The notes: a model not told the origin generated them from the letters alone. A DNA stretch of 49,098 nucleotides from MESE01 sp036675035 (GCA_036675035.1 JAKFFO010000012.1:1-49098); one strand, 5' to 3'; positions 37,657-47,349 are shown, counted from the stretch's first letter. Translations and numbers: made by a program.

Positions 37657-38127
37657 TTACAGCTCTACCTTCAGTTGGTTCAACAAATCGGCATGTGCCG
37701 CTGCATTGACTTCACGCTTGAGAATCTGCTCCGCACCCTTGACCGCGAGACCGGCTACCTGTCCGCGCAGTTCTTCGCGTGCCCTGCTTACTTGCTGCTC
37801 CGCATCGGCTTTGGCTGTCGCGATAATGCGGGCAGCTTCTTCCGAGGCAGTTCGTTTTGCATCTTCGATGATTCCCTGAGCGCGCTTCTCGGCGTCGCCG
37901 ATGCGCTTCTGGCCTTCGTCGCGAGCAACGGCAAGTTCAGCCTGTGCGCGTTTTTCAGCGGCAGCCATTTCTGCCTTGCCGCGGTCAGCGGCAGCCAAGC
38001 CATCCGTAATCTTCTGCGCGCGCTCATCGAGCGCTTTCATCAGCGGCGGCCACACGAATTTCATCGTGAACCACGCAAGGATGAAGAAGACCACGAACTG
38101 CGCAAACAATGTTGCATTTAAGTTCAC
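37657..38127 (-). CDS. atpF: ATP synthase F0 subunit b
   Basis: 156 residues with a GTG start and GAAGGA upstream. One N-terminal transmembrane segment (about 6-24, TLFAQFVVFFILAWFTMKF) is followed by a long charged amphipathic helix full of Ala, Glu and Arg, the dimeric peripheral stalk. Length equals the E. coli b subunit. Confidence 0.97.
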   Translation of the reverse strand: MNLNATLFAQFVVFFILAWFTMKFVWPPLMKALDERAQKITDGLAAADRGKAEMAAAEKRAQAELAVARDEGQKRIGDAEKRAQGIIEDAKRTASEEAARIIATAKADAEQQVSRAREELRGQVAGLAVKGAEQILKREVNAAAHADLLNQLKVEL

Positions 38128-38202
38128 GGTGATTTCCTTCTCAGAATAACGTGTGCCGAGCCTTCAGCCCGGCAGATTGAGAACTGGCGAATTCGCCCTG
38201 AA

Positions 38203-38445
38203 TTAACCTGCAAACGGATTGGCGAACGCGAACATCATCGCGATACCGACACCGATCAGGAACGCCGCGTCGATCAGACCTGCCAACAGGAACATCTTGG
38301 TTTGCAGGGTGTTCATCAGCTCTGGCTGGCGAGCCGATGCTTCGATGAATTTGCCGCCCATGATACCGATACCGATACAGGCGCCGATAGCGCCAAGACC
38401 GATGATCAAACCACAAGCCAGTGCAACAAAAGCGACGTTAGTCAT
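38203..38445 (-). CDS. atpE: ATP synthase F0 subunit c
   Basis: 80 residues, AAGGAG upstream. Two transmembrane helices form a hairpin; the Gly-rich first helix (GLGAIGACIGIGIMGG), the polar loop ARQPE (38-42) and Asp59 as the ion-binding carboxylate are present. The absence of the Gln/Glu pair of sodium enzymes suggests proton coupling. It forms the rotor ring. Confidence 0.97.
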   Translation of the reverse strand: MTNVAFVALACGLIIGLGAIGACIGIGIMGGKFIEASARQPELMNTLQTKMFLLAGLIDAAFLIGVGIAMMFAFANPFAG

Positions 38446-38524
38446 GAAAACTCCTTAGATAGTCAAAGTCAAAAGTTAAAACCAAAATACTGCGAAACCT
38501 GCTCTTGCGACACAACGTTGTTAA

Positions 38525-39364
38525 TCAATGCCCCTCATGCGCCTGGCCGATATATACCAGTGTCAGCATCATGAAAATAAAGGCTTGCAATAACACGATC
38601 AGAATGTGGAAGATCGCCCAGATCGTCCCGGCGAACACATGCATGCCGAAACCCCACCAGGTGGCGGTCGAGCCGAGCAAGGCGATCAGCAGGAAAACCA
38701 GTTCGCCGGCATACATGTTTCCGAAGAGTCGCATGCCGAGAGACACTGTTTTTGCAACGAACTCGATGATATTCAAGCCAAGGTTTGGAATCCATAGCGC
38801 CGGGTGCGCGCCGAAAGGGGCACAGAACAGCTCATGCACGAAACCGCCGATACCCTTGATCTTCACGTTGTAGTAGATCATCAGCGCGAATACGCCGAGA
38901 GCCATGCCCATGGTGCCGTTCAGGTCGGCCGTCGGCACAACGCGATGATAAGCATTCGGAAAGCCGAGGAAGCTGAAAATGGTCGCAAACAAATCGACCG
39001 GCAGGAAATCCATCGAGTTCATCAGGAATACCCAGACGAATACAGTCAGTGCCAGGGGAGCGATGAATTTGCGGTTGCCGTGGACGATTGCCTTGGACTG
39101 GTCCTCGACCATCTCCACGATGATTTCAATGAATGCCTGAAAGCGGCCCGGCACTCCGGAGGTCGCGCGCCGCGCTGCCAGCCACATCAACAAACAACCT
39201 ATGATGCCGGTCGTAACGGACCAGAACACGGTGTCTAGATTGATGATGGAAAAATCAATGATCTTGTCCTGATGCTTGGTCGAAAGATGCCCCAAGTGGT
39301 GAACAATATATTCCGAGGCGGTTGGCGCGTGTGCAGCGCCGTCTGCAGCCGTTGAAGATGCCAT
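38525..39364 (-). CDS. atpB: ATP synthase F0 subunit a
   Basis: 279 residues with five or six hydrophobic segments. The essential arginine is in the block SLGMRLFGNMYAGELV near 210-225, and PLALTVFVWVFLMNSMDFLPVD is the conserved earlier helix. It forms the proton half-channels against the c-ring. It starts one base after the atpI stop. Confidence 0.97.
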   Translation of the reverse strand: MASSTAADGAAHAPTASEYIVHHLGHLSTKHQDKIIDFSIINLDTVFWSVTTGIIGCLLMWLAARRATSGVPGRFQAFIEIIVEMVEDQSKAIVHGNRKFIAPLALTVFVWVFLMNSMDFLPVDLFATIFSFLGFPNAYHRVVPTADLNGTMGMALGVFALMIYYNVKIKGIGGFVHELFCAPFGAHPALWIPNLGLNIIEFVAKTVSLGMRLFGNMYAGELVFLLIALLGSTATWWGFGMHVFAGTIWAIFHILIVLLQAFIFMMLTLVYIGQAHEGH

Positions 39365-39365
39365 G

Positions 39366-39704
39366 TCAGTGCCTAAACAATAAGATGATGTAACTTTTCA
39401 GTGCCACGACAAACCCGGCGATCAGCGCCAGCCAGTTCAAATCGCGGTACAGCCAAGCGACTGCGCCCAGAAGCGCAACCGTCAATGCAATCTTGATAAA
39501 CTCCCCGATGAAAAATGACATCGGATTTGCACCGTCGCCTTTTTTCGCATTTGCGAACAGGCGAACTGCGAACAGCGAATTGGGTACTACGCAACACAAG
39601 CCACCCAGCATTGCAGAATACATCGCATGCAGCCCGCCGAGCATGCCGGCAATCGCGCCGGCGACGACAGTAGTCGCAAGTTGCAACAGGACGAGACGCA
39701 GCAT
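39366..39704 (-). CDS. atpI: ATP synthase assembly protein AtpI
   Basis: 112 residues, GGACA upstream. Four hydrophobic segments, with the FANAKKGDGANPMSFFIGEFIKIALT loop typical of betaproteobacterial AtpI. It helps c-ring assembly and possibly ion supply. First gene of the operon; its promoter is about 100 bases upstream. Confidence 0.92.
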   Translation of the reverse strand: MLRLVLLQLATTVVAGAIAGMLGGLHAMYSAMLGGLCCVVPNSLFAVRLFANAKKGDGANPMSFFIGEFIKIALTVALLGAVAWLYRDLNWLALIAGFVVALKSYIILLFRH

Positions 39705-39812
39705 ACTTGTCCAAAATCGTGCAACCCGTGGCTACCCTTTCGAGCTTTCAGTACGGGTCAGCGTGAGTTCCAGTGAGTGCTTTGGATGGAGTGTGTTCTG
39801 TGAAGCCACGGG

Positions 39813-39842
39813 ATTATAAGGGTTTTCCGCAAGGGTCGTCAA
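39813..39842 (-). promoter_or_regulatory. sigma-70 promoter of the ATP synthase operon
   Basis: On the minus strand TTGACG (39837-39842) and a perfect TATAAT (39813-39818) are separated by 18 bases. Transcription would begin near 39806, about 100 bases before atpI. This is the best promoter match in the window and fits a highly expressed operon. Confidence 0.8.
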
Positions 39843-40010
39843 ACCTTTGCTGCGGCGCAAACAAGACGTTTTCTAATCGGAGTAAATGGAAACAACGGTC
39901 CCGCCTCAGGCAATCCACCTCGTTTGCTTGATGGCATTTCAGTTAGCGGGAAACGCGAACCCGAGGTGACGGCGAGTTTACCGGCAAGGCCTGAGACGTC
40001 GCGATGGCGC

Positions 40011-40904
40011 TTAGCCGCGCAGTTTGGCGATGATCCCATCCAGCGAATCAAGGTCGGCGAAATCGATGACCAACTGCCCTTTGTTCCGGGCACCCAGTTT
40101 AATGATGACGGATGTCGCCAGCAAATCGGAAAGCTCTTCCTCCAGCCGCGCGATGTCACGCGATTTCTCCTTACCGGCTGCATGCGGCTTGTTGCCGGCC
40201 GCTTGCTCGACCGTTGTGCGCACCACCAGCTTTTCCGCTTCGCGTACCGACATGCGTTTGGCGACAATCTGGTTCGCCAATGTGATTTGGGTTGCCGCAT
40301 CGACCGCCAGCAGTGCGCGCGCATGCCCCATATCGATATCGCTCGCCATGAGCATGGTTTGCACCGGTTTGGCGAGATTCAGCAATCGCAGCAAGTTGGA
40401 CACCGCACTACGTGATCGCCCGACCGCACTCGCCGCCTGCTCATGCGTGAAATTGAAATCGGAAATCAAGCGGTGAATGCCCTGCGCCTCTTCCAGCGGG
40501 TTTAGGTCTTCACGCTGAATGTTTTCGATCAGCGCCATTGCGGCCGCTGCCTGATCGTCGACCTCCTTGATCATCACCGGTACTTCGGTCAGCCCGGCCA
40601 GCTGCGCGGCGCGGAAGCGACGTTCGCCGGCGATGATCTCATACGGAGCACCACCATTGCCTGCCGTGACCGGACGCACCAGAATCGCCTGCAGTACGCC
40701 CTGCTCCTTGATCGATGCGGCAAGCTCGTTCAAGGCGCCTTCGTCCATTCTCGTGCGCGGCTGATATTTGCCGGCCCGCAGGTCTGTGACCGCCAATGTC
40801 AGCGGTACAGTGCCGCTGGCGGACGCGGGATCATTTGAATTGCCGGAACCGCCCAGCAATGCGTCCAGGCCGCGGCCGAGGCCCTTGGGTTTTTTGGTGA
40901 CCAT
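40011..40904 (-). CDS. parB: chromosome-partitioning protein ParB
   Basis: 297 residues. The N-terminus KGLGRGLDALLG, the CTP-binding motif GERRFRAA (93-100), ENIQREDLNPLEEAQG (about 127-142) and a helix-turn-helix (THEQAASAVGRSRSAVSNLLRL) are all present, followed by a dimerisation domain. It loads on parS and spreads as a CTP-dependent clamp. 20 bases after parA; its target sites lie at 45064-45148. Confidence 0.97.
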   Translation of the reverse strand: MVTKKPKGLGRGLDALLGGSGNSNDPASASGTVPLTLAVTDLRAGKYQPRTRMDEGALNELAASIKEQGVLQAILVRPVTAGNGGAPYEIIAGERRFRAAQLAGLTEVPVMIKEVDDQAAAAMALIENIQREDLNPLEEAQGIHRLISDFNFTHEQAASAVGRSRSAVSNLLRLLNLAKPVQTMLMASDIDMGHARALLAVDAATQITLANQIVAKRMSVREAEKLVVRTTVEQAAGNKPHAAGKEKSRDIARLEEELSDLLATSVIIKLGARNKGQLVIDFADLDSLDGIIAKLRG

Positions 40905-40924
40905 AGTTCTGAACCTATCTTTAC

Positions 40925-41695
40925 TTATATTGACTTGATTCGCGCCACCATTTCGGCGCCGAACGCGATGTATGCCTGTGCGCCTTTCGATGCCGGATCG
41001 AAGGTAACGCCAGGCATGCCGTACGATGGCGCTTCCGCCAAGCGCACATTACGCGGAATGATGGTTTTGAAAACCTTGTCGCCGAAGTGCTCTTCCAGCT
41101 GGACCGAAACTTGTTGCGACAAGGTCATGCGCGGATCGAACATCACCCGCAACAGGCCGATGATCTTGAGATCGGGGTTCAGATTCGCATGCACTTTCTT
41201 GATGGTGTTGACCAGGTCGGACAAACCTTCCAGCGCGTAGTATTCGCACTGCATCGGAATGATCACACCGTGCGCAGCGCACAGGCCGTTCAGCGTCAGC
41301 ATCGACAAGGCGGGCGGGCAATCGATCAGCATGAAGTCGTATTCCGCATCGACCGCCGCAAGTGCTTCCTTCAGACGCTTTTCGCGATTGTCCAGCTCGA
41401 CCATTTCAACCTCGGCGCCGGCCAGTTCGCGATTGGCTGGCAGCACGTCGAACTTGCCGGTCTCGGACCGCTTGCGCGCTTCGTTGACGTCCGACATGCC
41501 GAGCAATACTTCATAGATCGACGATTGCAGTTCGGCCTTGTTGATTCCCGCACCCATCGTCGCGTTGCCTTGCGGGTCGAGATCGACCAGCAGCACGCGC
41601 TGGTTGTGCTGCGCGAGGCCGGCAGCGAGGTTGACGGCCGTGGTGGTCTTCCCTACTCCACCTTTTTGGTTGGCGACACAGAAGATTTTTGCCAT
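40925..41695 (-). CDS. parA: chromosome-partitioning ATPase ParA
   Basis: 256 residues. The deviant Walker A is KGGVGKTT (11-18), followed by DLDPQGNATMGAG and LIDCPPALSML, the Walker A' and B regions. It is a ParA/Soj-type ATPase that positions ParB-parS complexes on the nucleoid. Located 7 bases after the LysE-family gene. Confidence 0.97.
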   Translation of the reverse strand: MAKIFCVANQKGGVGKTTTAVNLAAGLAQHNQRVLLVDLDPQGNATMGAGINKAELQSSIYEVLLGMSDVNEARKRSETGKFDVLPANRELAGAEVEMVELDNREKRLKEALAAVDAEYDFMLIDCPPALSMLTLNGLCAAHGVIIPMQCEYYALEGLSDLVNTIKKVHANLNPDLKIIGLLRVMFDPRMTLSQQVSVQLEEHFGDKVFKTIIPRNVRLAEAPSYGMPGVTFDPASKGAQAYIAFGAEMVARIKSI

Positions 41696-41702
41696 GTTTG
41701 TT

Positions 41703-42335
41703 TTAGTTTGTAGTCAACTTGATACCGAAACCGACCAAGAATATGCCGGCTGCTCTTGATGCCAACGATGCGACCCTTTTGTTATTCTTTAGCCGTACTG
41801 CGGCTGCATTTCCGGCCAATATCAGCAATGTTCCGTAAATCAGAGTGCAGCAGGAAATGATTGCCGCCATCGTGATGAACGTCGCACTGCCCTGATGCGT
41901 CGCAGGATCGATAAAGAGCGGGAAGAATGCCATGTAAAACACGATTGCTTTCGGATTGATGATAGTAACCAGAAAGCCGCGCCGGAAGTCGGCCAGGTTG
42001 GAGAACGGCACCATCGTAACCGCGCCTTCGCGTCTCGCAAACAGCAACCGTAGTCCGAGATAGGCGAGGTAGACCGCTCCCGCATACTGCAATCCGGTGA
42101 ACAGCAGCGGGTTTGCCTGCAACAGCGCCGCAACACCTATCGATGCCAACAGCATGAGCATCGCGTCGCCTAGCATGAGGCCGGAAAGCGCTGCAAATCC
42201 ACCACCCAATCCGCGCTGTGCGGTACAAGTCAGCACGCAAAATGTGCCTGGCCCGGGCAGCATCAGAAATACCATGGTCGCGGCGATCAATTGCCACACA
42301 TCGGCAATGCCCAGCAAATGAAATGTCGCATTCAT
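41703..42335 (-). CDS. LysE/RhtB family amino-acid exporter
   Basis: 210 residues with six hydrophobic segments. The family block PGPGTFCVLTCTAQRGLGGGFAALSGLMLGD (27-57) is clear, and INPKAIVFYMAFFPLFIDP (about 125-143) is the second signature. It exports amino acids or their analogues; the substrate is not determinable. It is inserted between rsmG (3-base gap) and parA (7-base gap), so it is probably cotranscribed with the partition genes. Confidence 0.9.
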   Translation of the reverse strand: MNATFHLLGIADVWQLIAATMVFLMLPGPGTFCVLTCTAQRGLGGGFAALSGLMLGDAMLMLLASIGVAALLQANPLLFTGLQYAGAVYLAYLGLRLLFARREGAVTMVPFSNLADFRRGFLVTIINPKAIVFYMAFFPLFIDPATHQGSATFITMAAIISCCTLIYGTLLILAGNAAAVRLKNNKRVASLASRAAGIFLVGFGIKLTTN

Positions 42336-42338
42336 TCG

Positions 42339-43025
42339 TCAATCGACCTTATGCGGCTGCGCGATGTTCGGCTCGATGAACACCAGGTGCCGCTCAGCAT
42401 TCAGGCCCGGGACAGCCAGCGGCGTCAGGCCGGTAACTTTCCACGCCGGCGGCAAGCACTTTATTTCATCGTGCGGCGCGACGCCCTTCATCGCGATAAA
42501 GCGACCACCATCGTTCAGCAGATGGCCGGACCAGGCGACAAAGTCGGCCAGATCGGCAAATGCGCGCGATGTGATCACGTCGAATTTCCGCTCAGCTTGC
42601 AGTTGCTCGACTCGTGCGGTGTAGACATTGACATTGGTCAGCCCGATTTCGACTTTGGCCTGGGTCAGGAATGCAGTCTTCTTGTGTACCGTGTCGATCA
42701 TCGATATCTGCATTTCCGGCTCGGCTTCGGCAGCCCAGATTGCCAGCACCATTCCGGGCAAGCCGCCGCCGGCGCCGACATCCAGCACATTTCTGGCGCC
42801 GGCAAAAGCGGTTACAGCGGCCAGCGAATCAAGCAAATGCTGAGTTACCATCTGCGCCGGGTCGCGCACCGCGGTCAGGTTGTAGACGGCATTCCATTTC
42901 GACAGCAGCGCCAGATAGTCGATCAACCGCGCAATCTGGGAGTCACTCAGATCGAGCTGCAATACGGCCGCACCATCGGCGAGGACCGTTGCCAATGCGT
43001 CGCGCTCGAAGCCTTTCCCTTTCAT
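42339..43025 (-). CDS. rsmG: 16S rRNA (guanine527-N7)-methyltransferase
   Basis: 228 residues from the ATG at 43025, 13 bases after the mnmG stop; a longer frame would overlap mnmG. The SAM motif LDVGAGGGLPG is at 81-91 and the start WNAVYNLTAVRDPAQMVTQHLLDSL (44-68) is typical. It methylates G527 of 16S rRNA. Formerly gidB. Confidence 0.95.
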   Translation of the reverse strand: MKGKGFERDALATVLADGAAVLQLDLSDSQIARLIDYLALLSKWNAVYNLTAVRDPAQMVTQHLLDSLAAVTAFAGARNVLDVGAGGGLPGMVLAIWAAEAEPEMQISMIDTVHKKTAFLTQAKVEIGLTNVNVYTARVEQLQAERKFDVITSRAFADLADFVAWSGHLLNDGGRFIAMKGVAPHDEIKCLPPAWKVTGLTPLAVPGLNAERHLVFIEPNIAQPHKVD

Positions 43026-43038
43026 TCGTCGACGATCC

Positions 43039-44976
43039 TCAGGCTGGGGCGGAATCGTTGATCGGCACTGCCGCAAACTCCTTGAAGCCGCCTTTTTTCA
43101 GATGCACCAGCAACAAGGAAATTGCCGCCGGCGTGACGCCGGAAATGCGCGATGCCTGTCCCAGTGTGCCGGGCCGGTGCTTGTGCAGCTTCTGGCGCAC
43201 TTCCATCGATAATGCCGCAACTCCCAGGTAATCGAAATCGGTCGGCAACTTCAGATTTTCATAGTATTCGTGGCGCTCGACTTCTTTTGCTTGCCGGTCG
43301 ATATAGCCCGCGTACTTCAGCTGGATTTCGATTTGTTCCTTGACGGCGGGATCAAGTGGCTCAGCGCTGGCAAAATGCTGACCATCGAGACCATGCAAAG
43401 TCATCAGCTTGTCATAGCTGACATTCGGTCGGCGCAGTAAGTCAGCGAGTGCATACTCTCGTTCCATCACCTTACCAAGAACGCGCTCCGATTCGGCATC
43501 GGCGATGATGCGTGGGTTGACCCAGGTCGATTTGAGGCGTTCGAGCTCACGCGCGACTGCCTCACGTTTTTTGTCGAACACCGCCCACTGTTCGTCGCCT
43601 ACACAACCAAGTTCACGTCCGATTTCTGTCAGGCGCATGTCGGCATTATCTTCCCGGAGGCTCAAACGATACTCCGCGCGGCTGGTAAACATCCGGTACG
43701 GCTCGACCACTCCTTGCGTTATCAGGTCATCGACCAGTACGCCAAGGTAAGCTTCGTCGCGACGCGGAGTCCATGCATCGCGCCCCTGGGCTTGCAACGC
43801 CGCATTCAAACCAGCCAGCATGCCTTGCGCCGCAGCCTCTTCATAGCCGGTAGTGCCGTTGATCTGCCCGGCAAAGAACAAGCCTTGGATCGCCTTGGTT
43901 TCCAGCGATGCTTTCAAGCCACGCGGATCAAAATAATCGTACTCGATCGCATAGCCGGGACGCAGAATATGCGCCTGCTCCAGGCCGCGCATCGAACGCA
44001 CCAGCGACAGTTGTACATCGAATGGCAAACTCGTCGAAATGCCGTTCGGGTAAAACTCATTGGTAGTCAGGCCTTCCGGCTCCAGGAAAATCTGGTGCGA
44101 AGCCTTGTCCGCAAAACGGTGTATCTTGTCTTCGATTGACGGACAATAACGGGGGCCGACACCTTCGATCACGCCGGTGTACATCGGGCTTCGATCAAGA
44201 CCGGCACGGATAATATCGTGAGTCCGATCGTTGGTGTGCGTGATCCAGCACGGCAGTTGCCGCGGGTGCATATCGACCGACCCCATCACCGAAAACACTG
44301 GAATTGGATCAAGATCGCCCGGCTGTTCCTGCATCACTGAAAAATCAATGCTGCGTCCATCAATACGCGGCGGAGTACCGGTTTTTAATCGACCTTGCGG
44401 CAACTTTAACTCCTTGAGCCGCGCCGACAATGAAACTGCCGGCGGATCACCTGCCCTGCCCGCCGAGTAATTATTCAACCCCACATGAATTTTTCCATCC
44501 AGAAAAGTGCCGGCGGTAAGCACAACCGCACGGCTTCTAAACCGGATACCGACCTGGGTCACTGCGCCGACGACGCGATCACCCTCAACGATCAAATCGT
44601 CTACAGCCTGCTGGAACAACCACAAATTCGGCTGGTTTTCCAGACGCCCACGAATCGCCTGCTTGTAGAGAATCCGGTCTGCTTGCGCTCTAGTGGCCCG
44701 TACGGCCGGTCCCTTTGATGAATTCAAAATCCGGAATTGAATCCCCGCCTCATCGGTCGCGATCGCCATCGCCCCACCCATGGCGTCAACCTCTTTGACC
44801 AAATGCCCCTTTCCTATTCCGCCTATTGACGGGTTGCAAGACATCTGACCCAAGGTCTCAATATTGTGAGTGAGCAAAAGGGTTTTTTGCCCCATTCGAG
44901 CAGCCGCAAGTGCGGCTTCGGTTCCGGCATGACCGCCGCCAACTACGATGACATCGAATTCGGTAGGAAATAACAT
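43039..44976 (-). CDS. mnmG: tRNA uridine-5-carboxymethylaminomethyl modification enzyme MnmG
   Basis: 645 residues, GAGGC before the ATG. The FAD motif GGGHAGTEAA is at 13-22; CNPSIGGIGKGHLVKE follows, then the tRNA-binding and C-terminal blocks (ASRISGVTPAAISLLLVHLKK). With MnmE it modifies U34 of several tRNAs. Its start faces the two parS sites. Formerly gidA. Confidence 0.97.
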   Translation of the reverse strand: MLFPTEFDVIVVGGGHAGTEAALAAARMGQKTLLLTHNIETLGQMSCNPSIGGIGKGHLVKEVDAMGGAMAIATDEAGIQFRILNSSKGPAVRATRAQADRILYKQAIRGRLENQPNLWLFQQAVDDLIVEGDRVVGAVTQVGIRFRSRAVVLTAGTFLDGKIHVGLNNYSAGRAGDPPAVSLSARLKELKLPQGRLKTGTPPRIDGRSIDFSVMQEQPGDLDPIPVFSVMGSVDMHPRQLPCWITHTNDRTHDIIRAGLDRSPMYTGVIEGVGPRYCPSIEDKIHRFADKASHQIFLEPEGLTTNEFYPNGISTSLPFDVQLSLVRSMRGLEQAHILRPGYAIEYDYFDPRGLKASLETKAIQGLFFAGQINGTTGYEEAAAQGMLAGLNAALQAQGRDAWTPRRDEAYLGVLVDDLITQGVVEPYRMFTSRAEYRLSLREDNADMRLTEIGRELGCVGDEQWAVFDKKREAVARELERLKSTWVNPRIIADAESERVLGKVMEREYALADLLRRPNVSYDKLMTLHGLDGQHFASAEPLDPAVKEQIEIQLKYAGYIDRQAKEVERHEYYENLKLPTDFDYLGVAALSMEVRQKLHKHRPGTLGQASRISGVTPAAISLLLVHLKKGGFKEFAAVPINDSAPA

Positions 44977-45063
44977 AATGCGCCTCGATGAGACGATAAG
45001 CAGAGGCGAGATTATAAAGTCTTTTTGACCCGACCACTCACTGGCGTGTATTAAGTGAGGGCA

Positions 45064-45079
45064 TGTTCCACGTGGAACA
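45064..45079. promoter_or_regulatory. parS site 1
   Basis: TGTTCCACGTGGAACA is a perfect 16-base palindrome, two symmetrical changes from the parS consensus TGTTTCACGTGAAACA. It lies 88 bases upstream of mnmG, in the parAB neighbourhood. Confidence 0.92.
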
Positions 45080-45132
45080 TCAAATTGTGCAATTCAGGCA
45101 CTTGGATTATCAAGCCAAACCGCACCGGAAAA

Positions 45133-45148
45133 TGTTCCACGTGAAACA
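45133..45148. promoter_or_regulatory. parS site 2
   Basis: TGTTCCACGTGAAACA differs from the parS consensus at one base. It is 53 bases from site 1 and 9 bases from the end of the TSUP gene. Two closely spaced sites are expected to nucleate ParB. Confidence 0.92.
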
Positions 45149-45157
45149 CCGGTTCAA

Positions 45158-45922
45158 TCATTGGATGAAAGCATCGTAGCCGGTCTTCAAGATCAGGGCT
45201 GATACCACGTATAGAAAAACGACTCTTACGAATCCGCTTCCGCGCCGGATTGCGAGCCGGCTTCCGACAATCGATCCCCCAACATTGGAAATCGCCATCA
45301 GCAATCCGAGTTGCCACAACAAGTGGCCGCTATAGCCAAACCACATCAGCGCGGATAGATTGCATGCAACGTTGACGATCTTGGCAACGGCTGACGCGCC
45401 GAGGAAGTCGAATCCGGAAAAGCGAACGAACATAAACACTAAAAAGCTACCAGTACCCGGGCCAAAAAATCCATCGTAAAACCCGATACTTCCGCCGATA
45501 AGGATTGCAACTGCATTTTCCCGGGTTCCGCTATGCAACGGATTGTGATGGTTTCCAAGATCCTTGCGTTTGAGCGTATATGCCGCAACTGCAATCAAAA
45601 TGAAAGGTAATAGCTTCCGGACGAAATCCGGCGGAATTTGAGTTACCGTATATGCGCCAAGAAACGCCATGGCGAAAGCTGAAGCCGCCGCCGGCACTGC
45701 GGTATTCCATTCAATACGAACCCGGCGTGCGAAGCTGATAGCCGCGACGCCGGTACCCCAGACACCGGCAAGCTTGCTGGTACCGAGCAGCGTCGCCGGC
45801 ACCGCATTGGGCAGTACCGCAAACAACGCTGGCAGTTGAATCAGCCCGCCACCGCCTACGACCGCATCGATCATCCCCGCCAAAAAAGCGGCGATCGCCA
45901 AAATCCAAACGAAGTCTTCCAT
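45158..45922 (-). CDS. TSUP family permease (TauE/SafE)
   Basis: 254 residues with about eight hydrophobic segments. The family start DAVVGGGGLIQLPAL (20-34) and the second-half motif GFYDGFFGPGTGSFLVFMFVRFSGFD are present. Members move sulfite, sulfoacetate or other organic anions; the substrate is unknown. It ends immediately beside parS site 2. Confidence 0.9.
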   Translation of the reverse strand: MEDFVWILAIAAFLAGMIDAVVGGGGLIQLPALFAVLPNAVPATLLGTSKLAGVWGTGVAAISFARRVRIEWNTAVPAAASAFAMAFLGAYTVTQIPPDFVRKLLPFILIAVAAYTLKRKDLGNHHNPLHSGTRENAVAILIGGSIGFYDGFFGPGTGSFLVFMFVRFSGFDFLGASAVAKIVNVACNLSALMWFGYSGHLLWQLGLLMAISNVGGSIVGSRLAIRRGSGFVRVVFLYVVSALILKTGYDAFIQ

Positions 45923-46153
45923 GATCAGCCGACCTTGTACGAGTACTGAAAGAGCGTCGAGTATTTCGGATCGAATGATGCGGAGGATGAATTAATCATT
46001 GAAGATTCCAGCAGGTATTTAAAAGCCAACTAGGCCGAAGCATAAAGACGATCAATATTTTACCCGCTGTCAACTCACGCTTCACCCCTTCATTTCCCGA
46101 TGTTTGCAGCTGCATTAACCATAACGAGTTGTTACAATGACGACAAAGGAGAA

Positions 46154-47323
46154 ATGATGGATACATTTAACGCTTTTGCTTTCAGCACTGTTCCAAATAT
46201 CTTGTGCGAGTTGGGTGCAGCCAAAAGGTTGGGCGCATTGGTTAAACAGCATTTTCCGCAGGCGCGGAATGCGCTCCTGGTGACCGACGCCGGATTTCTG
46301 AAAACCGGCTTGGTCGATGCACCTGCGGCAAGCCTGAAAGCCGAAAATCTGTCAGTCAGAATTTATTCCGATGTATTGGCCGACCCGCCGGAATCGATCG
46401 TCCTCCAGGCCGCCGCCGATGCTCGCGACCATAATATCGATCTCGTCATCGGCTTGGGTGGCGGCAGTTCGATGGATGTCGCGAAATTGATCGCGGTACT
46501 GTCCGCAAGCGACCAGCCACTCAATACAATGTATGGAGTAGGCAATGTCAAAGGTAGTCGACTTCCGTTGGTGCAAGTACCCACTACCGCCGGAACCGGC
46601 TCCGAAGTGACACCTATCTCCATCGTCACCACCGGGGCCACGACAAAAATGGGGGTCGTGTCGCCCCAGCTGTATGCCGACCTGGCGATTCTGGATGCTG
46701 AACTGACGGTCGGCCTGCCGGCAAAAGTAACGGCCGCCACTGGAATCGATGCGATGGTCCATGCGATTGAAGCCTATACGTCGCGGCATAAGAAAAATCC
46801 GCTGTCCGACATGCTGGCACGTCGAGCATTGACCTTGCTCGCCAACAATCTTATTCCGGCTTGCGAACAAGGAAGCAATCTTGCGGTTAGGCAATCCATG
46901 CTGTTAGGCGCGATGCTCGCCGGCCAGGCCTTTGCCAACGCTCCGGTTGCTGCGGTACATGCGCTGGCTTATCCGATCGGAGGAATTTTTCATGTGCCGC
47001 ACGGATTGTCCAACTCGCTGGTACTTCCTCATGTATTGCGGTTCAATTGCCAAAGCGCTGCGCCTTTGTATGCGGAACTTGCCGAGATCGTAGCGCCGCA
47101 GGTTCAAGGCAGCACCGAAGCACGCAGTCACGCGCTGATCGATATGATGGAAAAAATTGCGGAACGGGTCGGCATTGAAACCCGTTTGACCCAAGTAGGC
47201 ATCGCCGCATCGGATCTTGATCGACTGGCAGATGATGCGATGCTGCAAACACGATTGCTGACCAACAATCCTTGCGAGCTTTCGCGCGACGATGCACGCG
47301 CCATCTACGCCGCCGCGTTGTAG
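46154..47323 (+). CDS. iron-containing alcohol dehydrogenase
   Basis: 389 residues from the ATG at 46154 with AAAGGAG upstream; an upstream extension to 46100 lacks a ribosome site. The NAD-binding GGGSSMD is at 102-108, and the metal ligands are Asp199, His203, His269 and His283 (AVHALAYPIGGIFHVPHG). It belongs to the group III Fe-ADH / lactaldehyde-type reductases; the alcohol substrate is not shown. A single gene ending in a shared terminator. Confidence 0.92.
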   Translation: MMDTFNAFAFSTVPNILCELGAAKRLGALVKQHFPQARNALLVTDAGFLKTGLVDAPAASLKAENLSVRIYSDVLADPPESIVLQAAADARDHNIDLVIGLGGGSSMDVAKLIAVLSASDQPLNTMYGVGNVKGSRLPLVQVPTTAGTGSEVTPISIVTTGATTKMGVVSPQLYADLAILDAELTVGLPAKVTAATGIDAMVHAIEAYTSRHKKNPLSDMLARRALTLLANNLIPACEQGSNLAVRQSMLLGAMLAGQAFANAPVAAVHALAYPIGGIFHVPHGLSNSLVLPHVLRFNCQSAAPLYAELAEIVAPQVQGSTEARSHALIDMMEKIAERVGIETRLTQVGIAASDLDRLADDAMLQTRLLTNNPCELSRDDARAIYAAAL

Positions 47324-47349
47324 TAGCGGCGATCGCCAAGCGGCATAAA

